From: Sagittula marina
GTDB lineage: Bacteria > Pseudomonadota > Alphaproteobacteria > Rhodobacterales > Rhodobacteraceae
NCBI RefSeq assembly: GCF_014196795.1
Contig: NZ_JACIEJ010000001.1
Span: 124,001 to 188,000, forward strand
Direction of reading: 5' to 3'
DNA: 64,000 nucleotides
The notes beneath the pieces were generated by a model. That model saw only the letters and a list, made by a program, of their open reading frames with translations. It made no database searches and was not told where the DNA came from. Shown here piece after piece: positions 1 through 8,479 of the stretch (position 1 is its first letter; every line of letters begins with the position of its first letter). A program made the translations under genes and the position numbers.

Positions 1-2
1 TG

Positions 3-218
3 AACGAGGGGCCAGCGGCGGCAGGTATAAACAAGACTGAGGACATCCGCTTTGATAGATTGCTTGATTGGGACGCCACAATTGAAACTGTAAGACGGAT
101 GTCTGGCGCTGGTTTGGCGACGCTGCAAAAGGCCCGTGGCGTATGTCGCGACACTTGCTACGCCGCGAAGTTATCCCACCGGCCACCGCAGGTCTTTCGA
201 AGACATCAGGCTGAATAA
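3..218 (+). CDS. Possible 3' end of an unrecognised gene (5' truncated by window edge)
   Basis: One plus-strand frame is open from the first bases of the window to a TAA at 216-218, giving about 71 residues without a start. The stretch has a lower GC content than the neighbouring genes and matches no family I recognise. It could be the tail of a gene that begins outside the window, or chance. Bases 219-412, between this and the tlpA-like stop, contain several GC-rich inverted repeats (for example CCCGG-CTA-CCGGG near 383-393) but no gene I can support. Confidence 0.25.
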   Translation, partial: NEGPAAAGINKTEDIRFDRLLDWDATIETVRRMSGAGLATLQKARGVCRDTCYAAKLSHRPPQVFRRHQAE

Positions 219-412
219 CTCGGTGAGGACCGCGATGCCGCGTTGGGCGGCGATGCCGTGTGTGCGCCGAGCGATCATGATAAAGAGACGCTACAATGTC
301 CCGAAAGGCCCATGGCGTCCCGAGCGCACATTGGCACGGGACGCCCGGCGGCCAAGCCGCCCTCTGCGGCGGCGTGATCCCGGCTACCGGGTCGGCCTCT
401 TTTCGGTGATTG

Positions 413-976
413 TCAGCTGTCGGCCTCTGCCATGAGTGCATCCAAAACCGCCCGCGCATCGTCGCCGGACCAGTTCGCATCGCCTGTCAGCCGTGCCACT
501 TCCTCGCCGTCGGGGTTCAGGATCAGGGTCACGGGCAGGCCCAGCACCGCCATTTGTCGGGCGAGGGTCGACTGAGGGTCGCGATGAAGCGGCAGGTTGT
601 CGACGCCGATCTCGGCAAAGAAGTCTTGCATCTTGGCGGGCGGATTGCGCGACGTGGCAATGGTCAGAACCTCGAAATCATCGCCCCCCAACTCGGTCTG
701 CAGTTCGGACAGCATCGGCATTTCATGGCGGCAGGGGGCGCACCATGTGGCCCAGAAGTTCACCAGCACCCATTTGCCCTGCCAGTCCGACAGGTTCAGC
801 GGTTGCTCGTCGAAGGTCATGAAATCAGCGGTTCCAACGGCTTTCGGGTCCGCGTGAAAGACCATTTTCTTCATGTCTCCATTCACAACGGCCTGAGCGG
901 CGGCCACATCGGCCATCCCGGGATTTGCCAGCGCGACCGCGCCGGTATAGAGAGCCGCAAGCAAGAAACGTTTCAT
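413..976 (-). CDS. TlpA-family thiol:disulfide oxidoreductase (thioredoxin-like)
   Basis: This is a 187-residue exported or membrane-anchored thioredoxin-like protein. Residues 1-20 form a hydrophobic signal or anchor sequence. The active-site CAPC motif ([11 protein letters not shown]) has Cys79 and Cys82, followed by the cis-Pro region GLPVTLIL typical of the AhpC/TSA-TlpA family. Such proteins reduce periplasmic disulfides, often for cytochrome c or oxidase assembly. I chose the ATG at 976 because AGGAGG lies four bases upstream; the longer open frame to 1342 only overlaps argH. It is divergent from argH with 22 bases between the two starts, so the promoters overlap or lie inside the opposing genes. 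The exact substrate cannot be read from the sequence. Confidence 0.88.
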   Translation of the reverse strand: MKRFLLAALYTGAVALANPGMADVAAAQAVVNGDMKKMVFHADPKAVGTADFMTFDEQPLNLSDWQGKWVLVNFWATWCAPCRHEMPMLSELQTELGGDDFEVLTIATSRNPPAKMQDFFAEIGVDNLPLHRDPQSTLARQMAVLGLPVTLILNPDGEEVARLTGDANWSGDDARAVLDALMAEADS

Positions 977-998
977 TAGACCTCCTGAAAGGCATGTC

Positions 999-2390
999 AT
1001 GTCGGACCAGACCTCGAACCAGATGTGGGGCGGCCGCTTCGCCGCAGGGCCGGATGCGATCATGGAGGCGATCAACGCCTCGATCGGATACGACCAGCGG
1101 CTCGCGGCGCAAGATGTCGCCGGGTCGAGGGCCCACGCCGCCATGTTGGCGAAGCAGGGTATCATAAGTGATAACGATGCCGAGGCCATTCGGGAAGGTT
1201 TGCTCACGGTCTTGTCAGAGATCGAGGGCGGAGAATTCGCCTTTTCCACCGCGCTGGAAGACATCCATATGAATGTGGAGGCCCGGCTGAAGGAGATCGT
1301 CGGCGAAGCGGCGGGCCGTCTGCACACCGCGCGGTCCCGCAACGATCAGGTTGCGACGGACTTTCGCCTGTGGGTGCGCGACCAGCTGGACGCCGCCGAA
1401 ACCGGACTTGTCGCCTTGATGAAAGCGCTGCTCGGTCAGGCAGAGGCCGGGGCCGACTGGGTCATGCCCGGTTTCACCCACCTGCAAACCGCACAGCCGG
1501 TCACATGGGGTCATCACATGATGGCCTACGTGGAGATGTTCAGTCGCGATCTGTCGCGCGTGCGCGATGCGCGCAAGCGGATGAACGAATCGCCCCTTGG
1601 TGCGGCGGCTCTGGCCGGTACAGGCTTTGACATCGACCGCCACAACACTGCTGAGGCCCTGGGCTTCGACGCGCCCATGGCGAACTCGCTGGACGCGGTG
1701 TCATCGCGTGATTTTGCGCTGGAATTCCTGTCGGTGGCGTCGATCTCGGCCATGCACCTGAGCCGTATGGCTGAGGAGCTGGTGATCTGGTCCTCCGCGC
1801 AATTCCGGTTTGTGACCTTGTCGGACCGCTTTTCCACCGGGTCGTCGATCATGCCGCAAAAGAAAAACCCCGACGCAGCAGAGCTGATCCGCGCCAAGAT
1901 CGGTCGGATCTTTGGGGCCAACGTCGCCTTGATGATGGTGATGAAGGGGCTGCCGCTGGCCTATTCCAAGGACATGCAGGAAGACAAGGAACAGGTCTTT
2001 GACGCTGCCGACAACTGGATGCTGGCGCTCGCCGCGATGGAAGGCATGGTCAAGGACATGACCGGCAACAAACCGGTGCTGGAGGCCGCGGCCTCCTCGG
2101 GCTTCTCGACCGCGACCGATCTGGCCGACTGGCTGGTGCGCGAAACCGGCCTGCCGTTCCGCGATGCCCACCACGTCACGGGCAGCCTGGTTGCGATGGC
2201 GGAAAAGAAAGGCTGCGATCTGCCGGATCTGACGCTGGAGGACATGCAATCGGTGCATGGCAACATCGACGCAAGCGTGTACGATGTGCTTGGCGTGCAC
2301 AATTCGGTCGCGTCGCGCATGAGCTACGGCGGCACCGCTCCTGAACAGGTGCGTAAGCAAGTCGCACGGTGGAAAGAGGTTCTGGGATGA
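999..2390 (+). CDS. argH: Argininosuccinate lyase
   Basis: This 463-residue cytosolic enzyme cleaves argininosuccinate to arginine and fumarate, the last step of arginine synthesis. The N-terminus carries WGGRF, and the fumarate-lyase signature [12 protein letters not shown] is near residue 285; length and motif order match ArgH. A GAAAGG-type site precedes the ATG. It starts a plus-strand run: its TGA overlaps the ATG of the next small lipoprotein gene by four bases (ATGA), and DUF2834, lysA and a TIGR02302 gene follow. This order recurs in Rhodobacteraceae from memory. Nothing unusual is visible in the reading frame. Confidence 0.97.
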   Translation: MSDQTSNQMWGGRFAAGPDAIMEAINASIGYDQRLAAQDVAGSRAHAAMLAKQGIISDNDAEAIREGLLTVLSEIEGGEFAFSTALEDIHMNVEARLKEIVGEAAGRLHTARSRNDQVATDFRLWVRDQLDAAETGLVALMKALLGQAEAGADWVMPGFTHLQTAQPVTWGHHMMAYVEMFSRDLSRVRDARKRMNESPLGAAALAGTGFDIDRHNTAEALGFDAPMANSLDAVSSRDFALEFLSVASISAMHLSRMAEELVIWSSAQFRFVTLSDRFSTGSSIMPQKKNPDAAELIRAKIGRIFGANVALMMVMKGLPLAYSKDMQEDKEQVFDAADNWMLALAAMEGMVKDMTGNKPVLEAAASSGFSTATDLADWLVRETGLPFRDAHHVTGSLVAMAEKKGCDLPDLTLEDMQSVHGNIDASVYDVLGVHNSVASRMSYGGTAPEQVRKQVARWKEVLG

Positions 2391-2533
2391 TCCGAACTGG
2401 ACTTTTTCTCATGACGCTGGCGCTGCTGGCGGGCTGTGGCGCCGATGGCGACCCTCAGCCGCCGGTGGCTGACAGCAGACCTGAGCCGGGGCTTGCCGTC
2501 CGCGGTACGGTCTCTGTCGGGATCACGGGCTGA
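2387..2533 (+). CDS. Small lipoprotein (48 aa) in the argH-lysA operon
   Basis: A 48-residue ORF starts in the ATGA overlap with the argH stop and ends in a TGATG overlap with the next gene, so it sits in a fully coupled operon. The N-terminus [18 protein letters not shown] is a lipoprotein signal peptide with a clear lipobox (LLAGC, Cys17). The mature part is only about 32 residues, rich in Pro, Asp and Gly. It resembles the short 'argH-associated' lipoproteins annotated as hypothetical in many bacteria (inference). No function can be assigned. Confidence 0.72.
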   Translation: MIRTGLFLMTLALLAGCGADGDPQPPVADSRPEPGLAVRGTVSVGITG

Positions 2534-2844
2534 TGCTGCGGCACCTTTGGCTGGCGCTTGCCGTCTGGGGCGCCGTGCATCCGATGTATTGGTTCGTCAC
2601 ATATCTGTCGGAAAACGCCTGGGATTTCGGGGCTTTGGTGGATGCGTGGTATGTCAATGCCTCCACCACGGGCCTGACCTGGGATTTGACCATCTCTGCC
2701 GTGACCCTGACGGTTTGGGTGTTGGCGGAGGTCGCGGTGCGCCGCAACTGGTTGGCGCTGTTGGCGATCCCGGCGACCTTTTGCATCGGGGTCAGCTGCG
2801 GTCTGCCGCTGTATCTGTGGTTTCGGTCGCGGCCCGTGGTCTAA
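2533..2844 (+). CDS. DUF2834 family small membrane protein
   Basis: This is a 103-residue protein with three hydrophobic helices (about residues 5-25, 48-68 and 75-95). The pattern HPMYWF...W...G...D in the first loop is characteristic of DUF2834. Its ATG shares a base with the stop of the preceding lipoprotein gene. The family has no established biochemical role. The position between argH and lysA appears conserved in relatives, which suggests co-transcription rather than a role in amino acid synthesis. Confidence 0.75.
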   Translation: MLRHLWLALAVWGAVHPMYWFVTYLSENAWDFGALVDAWYVNASTTGLTWDLTISAVTLTVWVLAEVAVRRNWLALLAIPATFCIGVSCGLPLYLWFRSRPVV

Positions 2845-2939
2845 TGCGGGCCTGACTTCGGACCAGCCATTCATCGGGGGTTCCGCCTTGGTCGCGCTTG
2901 CGCTAATCACCCCGTCGTTCGGTATCGGGAGAGCGCGCC

Positions 2940-4205
2940 TTGGATCACTTCATCTATCACGACGGTGTGCTGCACGCCGAAGACGTTAACGTCGCCGAAA
3001 TTGCTGCTCAGGTTGGCACGCCGTTCTACCTGTATTCCCATTCCACGTTGCTGCGCCACTTTCGCCTGTTCGATGAGGCTCTGAGTTGGGGGCCACATCT
3101 GGTCTGCTACGCGATGAAGGCCGCGTCGAACCAGGCCATTCTGACCGCCCTGGCCGCCGAGGGCGCAGGCATGGACGTCGTGTCGGGTGGCGAATACGCG
3201 CGGGCCAAGGCGGCGGGCGTGCCGGGCGACCGCATCGTCTTTTCCGGCGTCGGCAAAACGGTCGAAGAAATCCGCAGCGCGCTTGAAGGTGGCATTCGCC
3301 AGTTCAATGTGGAATCCGAGCCTGAGATGCGGGCAATTTCGCAGGTGGCGACCTCGCTTGGCGTGGTCGCGCCTATCGCGATCCGCGTGAACCCGGATGT
3401 GGATGCCAAGACCCACGCCAAGATCGCCACCGGCAAGTCGGAGAACAAGTTCGGCATCCCGATCGCCCGCGCGCGCGAGGTCTATGCCGAGGCCGCTGCC
3501 TTGCCGGGGCTGAAAATCGTCGGCATCGACGTGCATATCGGGTCACAGCTGACGCAGCTCGAACCCTTTGAGATGGCGTATAACAAGGTGGCTGAGCTGA
3601 CCGAAACGCTGCGTGCCGATGGGCATGAAATCATCCGGCTCGATCTTGGGGGCGGGTTGGGCATTCCCTATGCGCGCTCCAACGAAGCGCCGCCGCTGCC
3701 CACCGATTACGGCGCGCTGATTCAGCGCACCGTGGGTCATCTGGGCTGCGAGATCGAGATCGAGCCTGGGCGCCTGATTGCGGGCAACGCGGGGCTTTTG
3801 GTGTCCGAGGTTGTTTACGTGAAGAACGGCGAAGGGCGCGATTTCCTGATCCTCGACGCGGCGATGAACGACCTGATCCGCCCTGCCATGTACGATGCCT
3901 ATCACGACATCGTCCCGGTGATCGAGCCTGAAGCCGCTGTTGAAACAGTGCCTTATGACATTGTCGGCCCGGTCTGCGAAAGCGGCGACACCTTTGCCAA
4001 GGCGCGCGAGATGCCGCCGTTGAAGGCGGGCGATCTGGTGGCCTTCCGCTCTGCCGGTGCCTATGGCGCGGTGATGGCGTCGGAGTACAACTCCCGTCCG
4101 CTGGTACCGGAAGTCATGGCAAAAGATGATCAATTCGCTGTCATTCGGGCGCGTCCGAGCTTTGACGAGATGATAAATCGAGATACGGTTCCTGAATGGT
4201 TGTGA
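2940..4205 (+). CDS. lysA: Diaminopimelate decarboxylase
   Basis: This 421-residue PLP enzyme decarboxylates meso-diaminopimelate to L-lysine. It has the fold III alanine-racemase-like barrel, with the PLP lysine in YAMKAASN (Lys60), the glycine-rich phosphate-binding segment DLGGGLGIPY, and the C-terminal CESGDTF motif whose cysteine comes from the partner subunit. The start is TTG at 2940, preceded by a GGGAGAG site; no upstream ATG fits better. A gap of 95 bases separates it from the DUF2834 gene, and the TIGR02302 gene follows after 37 bases. Length and motifs are normal. Confidence 0.96.
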   Translation: MDHFIYHDGVLHAEDVNVAEIAAQVGTPFYLYSHSTLLRHFRLFDEALSWGPHLVCYAMKAASNQAILTALAAEGAGMDVVSGGEYARAKAAGVPGDRIVFSGVGKTVEEIRSALEGGIRQFNVESEPEMRAISQVATSLGVVAPIAIRVNPDVDAKTHAKIATGKSENKFGIPIARAREVYAEAAALPGLKIVGIDVHIGSQLTQLEPFEMAYNKVAELTETLRADGHEIIRLDLGGGLGIPYARSNEAPPLPTDYGALIQRTVGHLGCEIEIEPGRLIAGNAGLLVSEVVYVKNGEGRDFLILDAAMNDLIRPAMYDAYHDIVPVIEPEAAVETVPYDIVGPVCESGDTFAKAREMPPLKAGDLVAFRSAGAYGAVMASEYNSRPLVPEVMAKDDQFAVIRARPSFDEMINRDTVPEWL

Positions 4206-4242
4206 GCTATCCTGCGCGCGACCTGACTTCAGGAGGCGCGTT

Positions 4243-6828
4243 TTGGCTCAACAGGAACCGCAGCTTAGCCCCGATCTGCGCAACCGGCTTCGGATTGTTC
4301 TGACACTGACCCACGCGGGTATGGTGGCCGAACAAGTGGCGCGGGGCTTCTGGCCGCTCTGGACGGTGCTCTGCCTTGTGGCCGGGGCGCTGATCCTCGG
4401 GCTGCAGGATCTTGTGCCGGTCGAGGTGGTCTGGGCCATCGGGGCCGTGGCGGGGATCGCGGCGCTGGTCTTTCTTGGACTGGGCGTGCGACGGTTTCGC
4501 TGGCCTTCGCGGCGGGCGGCGATGTTCCGCGTAGATAACACGCTCAAAGGCCGGCCATTTCAGACCTTGATGGACAATCAGGTGATTGGCGCGGACGACG
4601 CCGCCTCTGCCAATGTCTGGCGCGCGCACCGGGCCCGCATGATGAACCGCCTGTACGAGGCGCGGCGGGTGAAACCGGAGCTGAGCCAGAGGCGGGCGGA
4701 TCCGTTTGCGCTGCGCTATGTGGCTTTGCTGACGTTGACCGTTGCGCTGGTGTTCGGCTCGTTCGGGCGTGTGCAATCGGTGACCAACATGGGCGCCGGC
4801 GGCGGGGATCTGTCTCAAGGCCCCGCATGGGAGGGCTGGATTCAGCCGCCCGCCTACACCCGCCTGCCGTCGGTTTACCTCAACGACATCACCGGCCCGC
4901 AGATCGAAGCGCCGGAAGGGTCAGCCATCACGCTGCGCATGTACGGTGAAGTCGGCGCCTTGCGCGTGGAGGAGGAGATTTCTGGACGCACCGTGACGGA
5001 AGACCAGCGTACTGAAACAGCGCAGGATTTCGAGGTGTTGCAGTCTGGACGGCTGGCCATCGACGGACCCGGTGGGCGCGAATGGCAAGTGACGATGCTG
5101 CCGGATTCCGGGCCTATGGTCACCCAGGAGGGCGAGGTCGAAACCAGTTACGAGGGTGAGACGCAGATCCCGTTCCGTGCGCAGGATGATTTCGGGGTCG
5201 TGACGGGTGTGGCGCGGTTCTCGCTCGACTTGGCAGCGGTCGATCGTCGTTATGGCCGCGCGATGGAGCCGGAACCGCAGGAGGTGATCGAGGTGCCGTT
5301 GCCCATGCCGGTGGCGGGGGATCGCAGCAACTTTGTGGAGCCATTGGTGGGGAACTTCTCGTTGCACCCATGGGCCAATCTGCCGGTACGGTTGGAACTG
5401 GAGGTCGAGGACGCACGCGGTCAGCGCGGCCTGTCGCAGGTTCACGAGATGGCGTTGCCGGGTCGTCGCTTCTTTGATCCCGTGGCGGCGGCCTTGGTCG
5501 AGGAGCGGCAGGCCCTGCTGTGGAATCGCGCGTATGCCGCAGATGCGGCGATGATCCTGCGCGCCGTGTTGAACCGGTCGGATGAGTTGTTCCGTAAGGA
5601 GGCGCAGGCGGACACGCTGCGTGGCATCCTTGGTCAGATCGAAGAGGATCGCGGCGATATGAGCGATGCTGCGCGAGAGGAGATTACGCAGGCGCTGTGG
5701 GATCTGGCGCTGGAGCTTGAAGAGGGCGACCTGGACGATGCCCGCGAACGCATGGAACGCGCGCAGGAGCGCCTGAACGAAGCGATGAAGAACGGCGCCT
5801 CTGATCAGGAAATCGCTGAACTGATGCAGGAGCTGCGCGAAGCCACCCGTGATTACATGCGCCAATTGGCGCAGGAGCAGGCGCGCGAGGGCGATCAGCA
5901 GGCCCAGCCGCAGGACCAGCAAAACATGATGGAGATGTCGCAGGACGACATCCAACGCATGATGGACCGCATTCAGGAGCTGATGGAAGAAGGCCGCATG
6001 GCCGAAGCGCAGGAGGCGATGCGCCAGCTTCAGGAAATGCTCGAAAATATGCAGATGACGCAAGGCCAAGGGCAGGGTCAATCTCCCGGCGAGCAAGCCA
6101 TGGAAGGCTTGTCGGAGACTTTGCGCGACCAGCAGGAGCTGTCGGATGAGGCGTTTCGGGAGCTTAACCAAGGCCAGCAGGGCCAACAAGGCCAACAAGG
6201 TCAACAGCAGGGTCAGCAACAAGGGCAGCAGGGCCAACAGCCTGGGCAGGGCCAGGGCCAGCCGGGTCAACCCGGTCAGGGTCAGCAAGGGCAGCAGTCC
6301 GGCGAAGGTCAGGGAGAGCAGTCTCTGGCGGAGGGGCTTGCGCAACAGCAGCGCGCCTTGAGGGAGGAGCTGAACCGCCAGCGACAAAGCTTGCCGGGAC
6401 AGGGATCCGAAGCCGGGGAGCGTGCGGGCGAAGCACTGGGACGCGCCGAGGATGCGATGGACGGCGCCGAACAGGCGCTGCGCGACGGCGAGTTGGGTGA
6501 TGCCATCGACCAACAGTCTCAGGCGCTGGAGGCATTGCGCGAAGGAATGCGCAACTTGGGCGAAGCCTTGGCAGAGCAACAGCAGGGGCAGCAACGCTCC
6601 GGCCAACAGGGGTTTGCCGAGGGCGGCGATCCTCAGGAACAACGCGATCCTCTGGGGCGGAACTCTGGCAATTCCGGACAAACAGGCACCGATGAAGGGC
6701 TGCTTCAGGGCGAGGATGTATACCGCCGCGCCGAAGAGTTGCTTGGCGAGTTGCGCAGGAGATCTGGAGAGGCGGATCGTCCTCAGGTGGAACGGGATTA
6801 TCTGGAGCGTCTGCTGGATCGGTTCTGA
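4243..6828 (+). CDS. TIGR02302/DUF4175 family membrane protein with Gln/Gly-rich region
   Basis: This 861-residue protein begins at TTG 4243 behind AGGAGG. It has two membrane helices near residues 45-80 (separated by a short turn) and one near 150-170, then a long periplasmic part. From about residue 390 it becomes a long, highly charged, Glu/Gln/Ala/Arg-rich helical region likely to form coiled coil. Between about residues 635 and 690 there is a low-complexity tract of GQQGQQ-type repeats, followed by more helical sequence. The domain layout matches the alphaproteobacterial TIGR02302 family, which has no known function and commonly follows lysA. The repeat tract is a likely site of length variation. 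Confidence 0.88.
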   Translation: MAQQEPQLSPDLRNRLRIVLTLTHAGMVAEQVARGFWPLWTVLCLVAGALILGLQDLVPVEVVWAIGAVAGIAALVFLGLGVRRFRWPSRRAAMFRVDNTLKGRPFQTLMDNQVIGADDAASANVWRAHRARMMNRLYEARRVKPELSQRRADPFALRYVALLTLTVALVFGSFGRVQSVTNMGAGGGDLSQGPAWEGWIQPPAYTRLPSVYLNDITGPQIEAPEGSAITLRMYGEVGALRVEEEISGRTVTEDQRTETAQDFEVLQSGRLAIDGPGGREWQVTMLPDSGPMVTQEGEVETSYEGETQIPFRAQDDFGVVTGVARFSLDLAAVDRRYGRAMEPEPQEVIEVPLPMPVAGDRSNFVEPLVGNFSLHPWANLPVRLELEVEDARGQRGLSQVHEMALPGRRFFDPVAAALVEERQALLWNRAYAADAAMILRAVLNRSDELFRKEAQADTLRGILGQIEEDRGDMSDAAREEITQALWDLALELEEGDLDDARERMERAQERLNEAMKNGASDQEIAELMQELREATRDYMRQLAQEQAREGDQQAQPQDQQNMMEMSQDDIQRMMDRIQELMEEGRMAEAQEAMRQLQEMLENMQMTQGQGQGQSPGEQAMEGLSETLRDQQELSDEAFRELNQGQQGQQGQQGQQQGQQQGQQGQQPGQGQGQPGQPGQGQQGQQSGEGQGEQSLAEGLAQQQRALREELNRQRQSLPGQGSEAGERAGEALGRAEDAMDGAEQALRDGELGDAIDQQSQALEALREGMRNLGEALAEQQQGQQRSGQQGFAEGGDPQEQRDPLGRNSGNSGQTGTDEGLLQGEDVYRRAEELLGELRRRSGEADRPQVERDYLERLLDRF

Positions 6829-6933
6829 TCCAGCGGAGCGCGCAAGCGCGCGCTTGGTGTCTCATCGTCCGCCTGCGGCGTCCTCTTCAGGCGGGCACCG
6901 CCGGCAAGGCCAGCGTCAGCTTCGGCAATCAGG

Positions 6934-7356
6934 TCAATCTGTCGGGTCGACGCTGCCGCGCAGGGCTTTGACCTCGCCGCGCACCTTCTTGGCCTTCAGG
7001 CGGCGTTTCTTTGAGCCATAAGTCGGTTTGGTCGGGATGCGCCGCTTGGGCTTTTCGCAGGCCTTTTGGATCAGCTCGACCAGGCGGTCGCGGGCGATCT
7101 CGCGGTTGCGGGCCTGGCTGCGGGTGTCTTGCACCTGAAGGATGAGCGCGCCGTCCGAAGTCCAGCGCCGTCCGGCCAGTCGACGCAAGCGCGACTTGAC
7201 GGGGCCTGGCAGGTTGGGGGAGCGGTCCGCCTCGAACCGGAGTTCGACAGCGGTGGAGACCTTGTTGACGTTCTGCCCTCCCGGCCCGGAGGCGCGGGTG
7301 AACTGTTCGGTCAGTTCCCAGTCTTCGATGGTAATGGTGTCATTGACTTGCAGCAT
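6934..7356 (-). CDS. arfB: Peptidyl-tRNA hydrolase ArfB (stalled-ribosome rescue)
   Basis: This 140-residue RF1-like protein binds stalled 70S ribosomes and hydrolyses the peptidyl-tRNA. The catalytic GGQ is at residues 26-28 within GPGGQNVNKVST, and the C-terminal tail is strongly basic (KPTYGSKKRRLKAKK), as needed to enter the empty mRNA channel. I chose the ATG at 7356 (140 residues, the usual family length, with AAAGGA just upstream) over an in-frame TTG nine codons earlier. It converges with the TIGR02302 gene. A small upstream unit on the same strand ends with its own terminator at 7403-7430, so arfB probably has a separate or read-through promoter. Confidence 0.93.
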   Translation of the reverse strand: MLQVNDTITIEDWELTEQFTRASGPGGQNVNKVSTAVELRFEADRSPNLPGPVKSRLRRLAGRRWTSDGALILQVQDTRSQARNREIARDRLVELIQKACEKPKRRIPTKPTYGSKKRRLKAKKVRGEVKALRGSVDPTD

Positions 7357-7402
7357 GTCCTTTAACTTGGCCGTATCGGGCAAAAGGTAAAGGGCAAACT
7401 AA

Positions 7403-7430
7403 AAGGGCCACCTTGCGTAAGGCGACCCTT
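7403..7430 (-). terminator. Rho-independent terminator of the small unit upstream of arfB
   Basis: A 12-bp stem (AAGGGTCGCCTT with AAGGTGGCCCTT, two G-U pairs) closes a four-base loop, and on the minus strand it is followed by TTTTAGTTT. It ends the short transcript that carries the 18-codon ORF at 7500-7556. Confidence 0.8.
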
Positions 7431-7499
7431 CGAGAATTACGGAGGCGAGCGCCGGTTAGGCTGCGCCAACTCGTGGATTAAATCGCCCTAAGGACTGCC

Positions 7500-7556
7500 C
7501 TAGGTCGCTTCTCCTCGAACTGTTCCGACACCTCTCTCCAATGCTTCTCTCGACAC
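7500..7556 (-). CDS. 18-codon peptide ORF behind an exceptionally long Shine-Dalgarno sequence (possible leader peptide or small RNA)
   Basis: On the minus strand, 7572-7558 reads GAAAGGAGGTGATCC, the full complement of the 16S rRNA 3' tail, and seven bases after GGAGG lies a GTG that opens an 18-codon ORF ending in TAG. The transcript would continue about 70 bases and stop at the terminator at 7403-7430. No flanking regulated gene is obvious: arfB lies past the terminator. The unit could encode a peptide, act as a small RNA, or sequester ribosomes. It is far too short for domain assignment. The rest of the 7431-7737 stretch holds no other gene I can support. Confidence 0.5.
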   Translation of the reverse strand: MSREALERGVGTVRGEAT

Positions 7557-7737
7557 TGGATCACCTCCTTTCAGCTGTTTTCAACGCAAAGCTTAGCGGG
7601 TGCGAGGTTGTTGGACCCCATATGTGCACCGCGCAGGATGATGGTGGCACGGGTGATCCGATCAGCAAAGTCTTTTTTTCACACAAGGCAAAAAAATGAT
7701 TACGGTGTTTGGGAGAGTGCACCGGCGCGGGCGGTTT

Positions 7738-8379
7738 TCACACCATTCGCGCCGAACCCATGACTTTTGACACGATCATCCGGAAGGGGATCAGCGCGAC
7801 CAGCGCCAGCCCCAGTTTGACCAGCCAGTCGGCCAGGGCGAGCGAGACCCAGAGCGGCGCCATGGGCCCGGCGCCCAAAAGCGGCAGGGCCTCAGTTGCC
7901 CAGGAGGTGTCATTAGAGGGGTCCAACCAGCTCAGCGACGCCGCGAAGGCTATAGAGAAGAAAAGCGACGTATCCAGCGCACTGCCCACCAGGGTCGAGG
8001 CCAGAGGCGCACGCCACCATGCGCCGCCGCGAAGGCGGTCAAAGATTGCAACGTCCATCAGTTGCGCGGTCAGGAAGGCCAGCCCGGAGCCGAGAGCGAT
8101 GCGAAGTGTCACGGCCGGGTAGGTGTAACCATCGCCTTGCAGCATGATTTGCGTGCCAATCAGCGAGCAGATCACGCCAGTGACGAAGCCCGCCAGGACG
8201 ACCTTGCGGGCAGCTGCGGCGCCGTAGATGCGGTTCATCAGGTCGGTGACGAGGAAGGCGATCGGGTAGGTAAAGGCTCCCCAGGTGAGCCAGTCACCGA
8301 GGAGGAATTGCACCAAGATATTGGAGGCCAGCACGATGGCGGCCATGGCGAGGATGCCGGGAAGGTAAGCGCGTTTCAT
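7738..8379 (-). CDS. Queuosine precursor transporter (VUT family, YhhQ-like)
   Basis: This is a 213-residue integral membrane protein with about six helices, and its motifs (FLVTDLMNRIYG near the N-terminus, GSALDTSLFF in the C-terminal half) are those of the vitamin uptake/VUT family that imports preQ0 or preQ1 for tRNA queuosine synthesis. I chose the ATG at 8379; an in-frame GTG at 8433 would add 18 residues. There is no good ribosome-binding site before the ATG, and a small AACGG/CCGTT hairpin sits directly in front of it, so translation may depend on the structured leader at 8402-8476. It is the last gene of a minus-strand series. Confidence 0.85.
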   Translation of the reverse strand: MKRAYLPGILAMAAIVLASNILVQFLLGDWLTWGAFTYPIAFLVTDLMNRIYGAAAARKVVLAGFVTGVICSLIGTQIMLQGDGYTYPAVTLRIALGSGLAFLTAQLMDVAIFDRLRGGAWWRAPLASTLVGSALDTSLFFSIAFAASLSWLDPSNDTSWATEALPLLGAGPMAPLWVSLALADWLVKLGLALVALIPFRMIVSKVMGSARMV

Positions 8380-8401
8380 AACGGACCCGTTTTTGACAAG
8401 G

Positions 8402-8476
8402 TTGCGGGGACTTGCCGCCGGGCTGAATGCCACAGGCGGGATGCGGGCCTATAACGCCCTGATGTGAGTCCCGCAA
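8402..8476 (-). promoter_or_regulatory. Structured leader upstream of the queuosine-precursor transporter (riboswitch candidate)
   Basis: The transcript between the stop of the upstream lipoprotein gene and the transporter start can fold into a three-way junction. The outer stem pairs TTGCGGGACT (8476-8467) with AGTCCCCGCAA (8412-8402), ten pairs with one bulge. Two hairpins lie inside: GGGC/GCCC (8459-8456 with 8448-8445), and CCGCC/GGCGG (8439-8435 with 8419-8415) with an inner GGC/GCC stem. I cannot match it to the preQ1-I, -II or -III consensus from memory. The folding is by eye only, and it could instead be a transcript-end structure of the upstream gene. Confidence 0.35.
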
Positions 8477-8479
8477 GCG

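Noticed and set aside
136-435. A 99-codon plus-strand frame near the left edge
   Set aside because: Arg/Pro-rich composition, no ribosome-binding site and no recognisable family.
4921-6681. A 586-codon open frame on the minus strand over the TIGR02302 gene
   Set aside because: It is Leu/His-rich low-complexity sequence from the antisense of Gln-rich repeats and has no domain.
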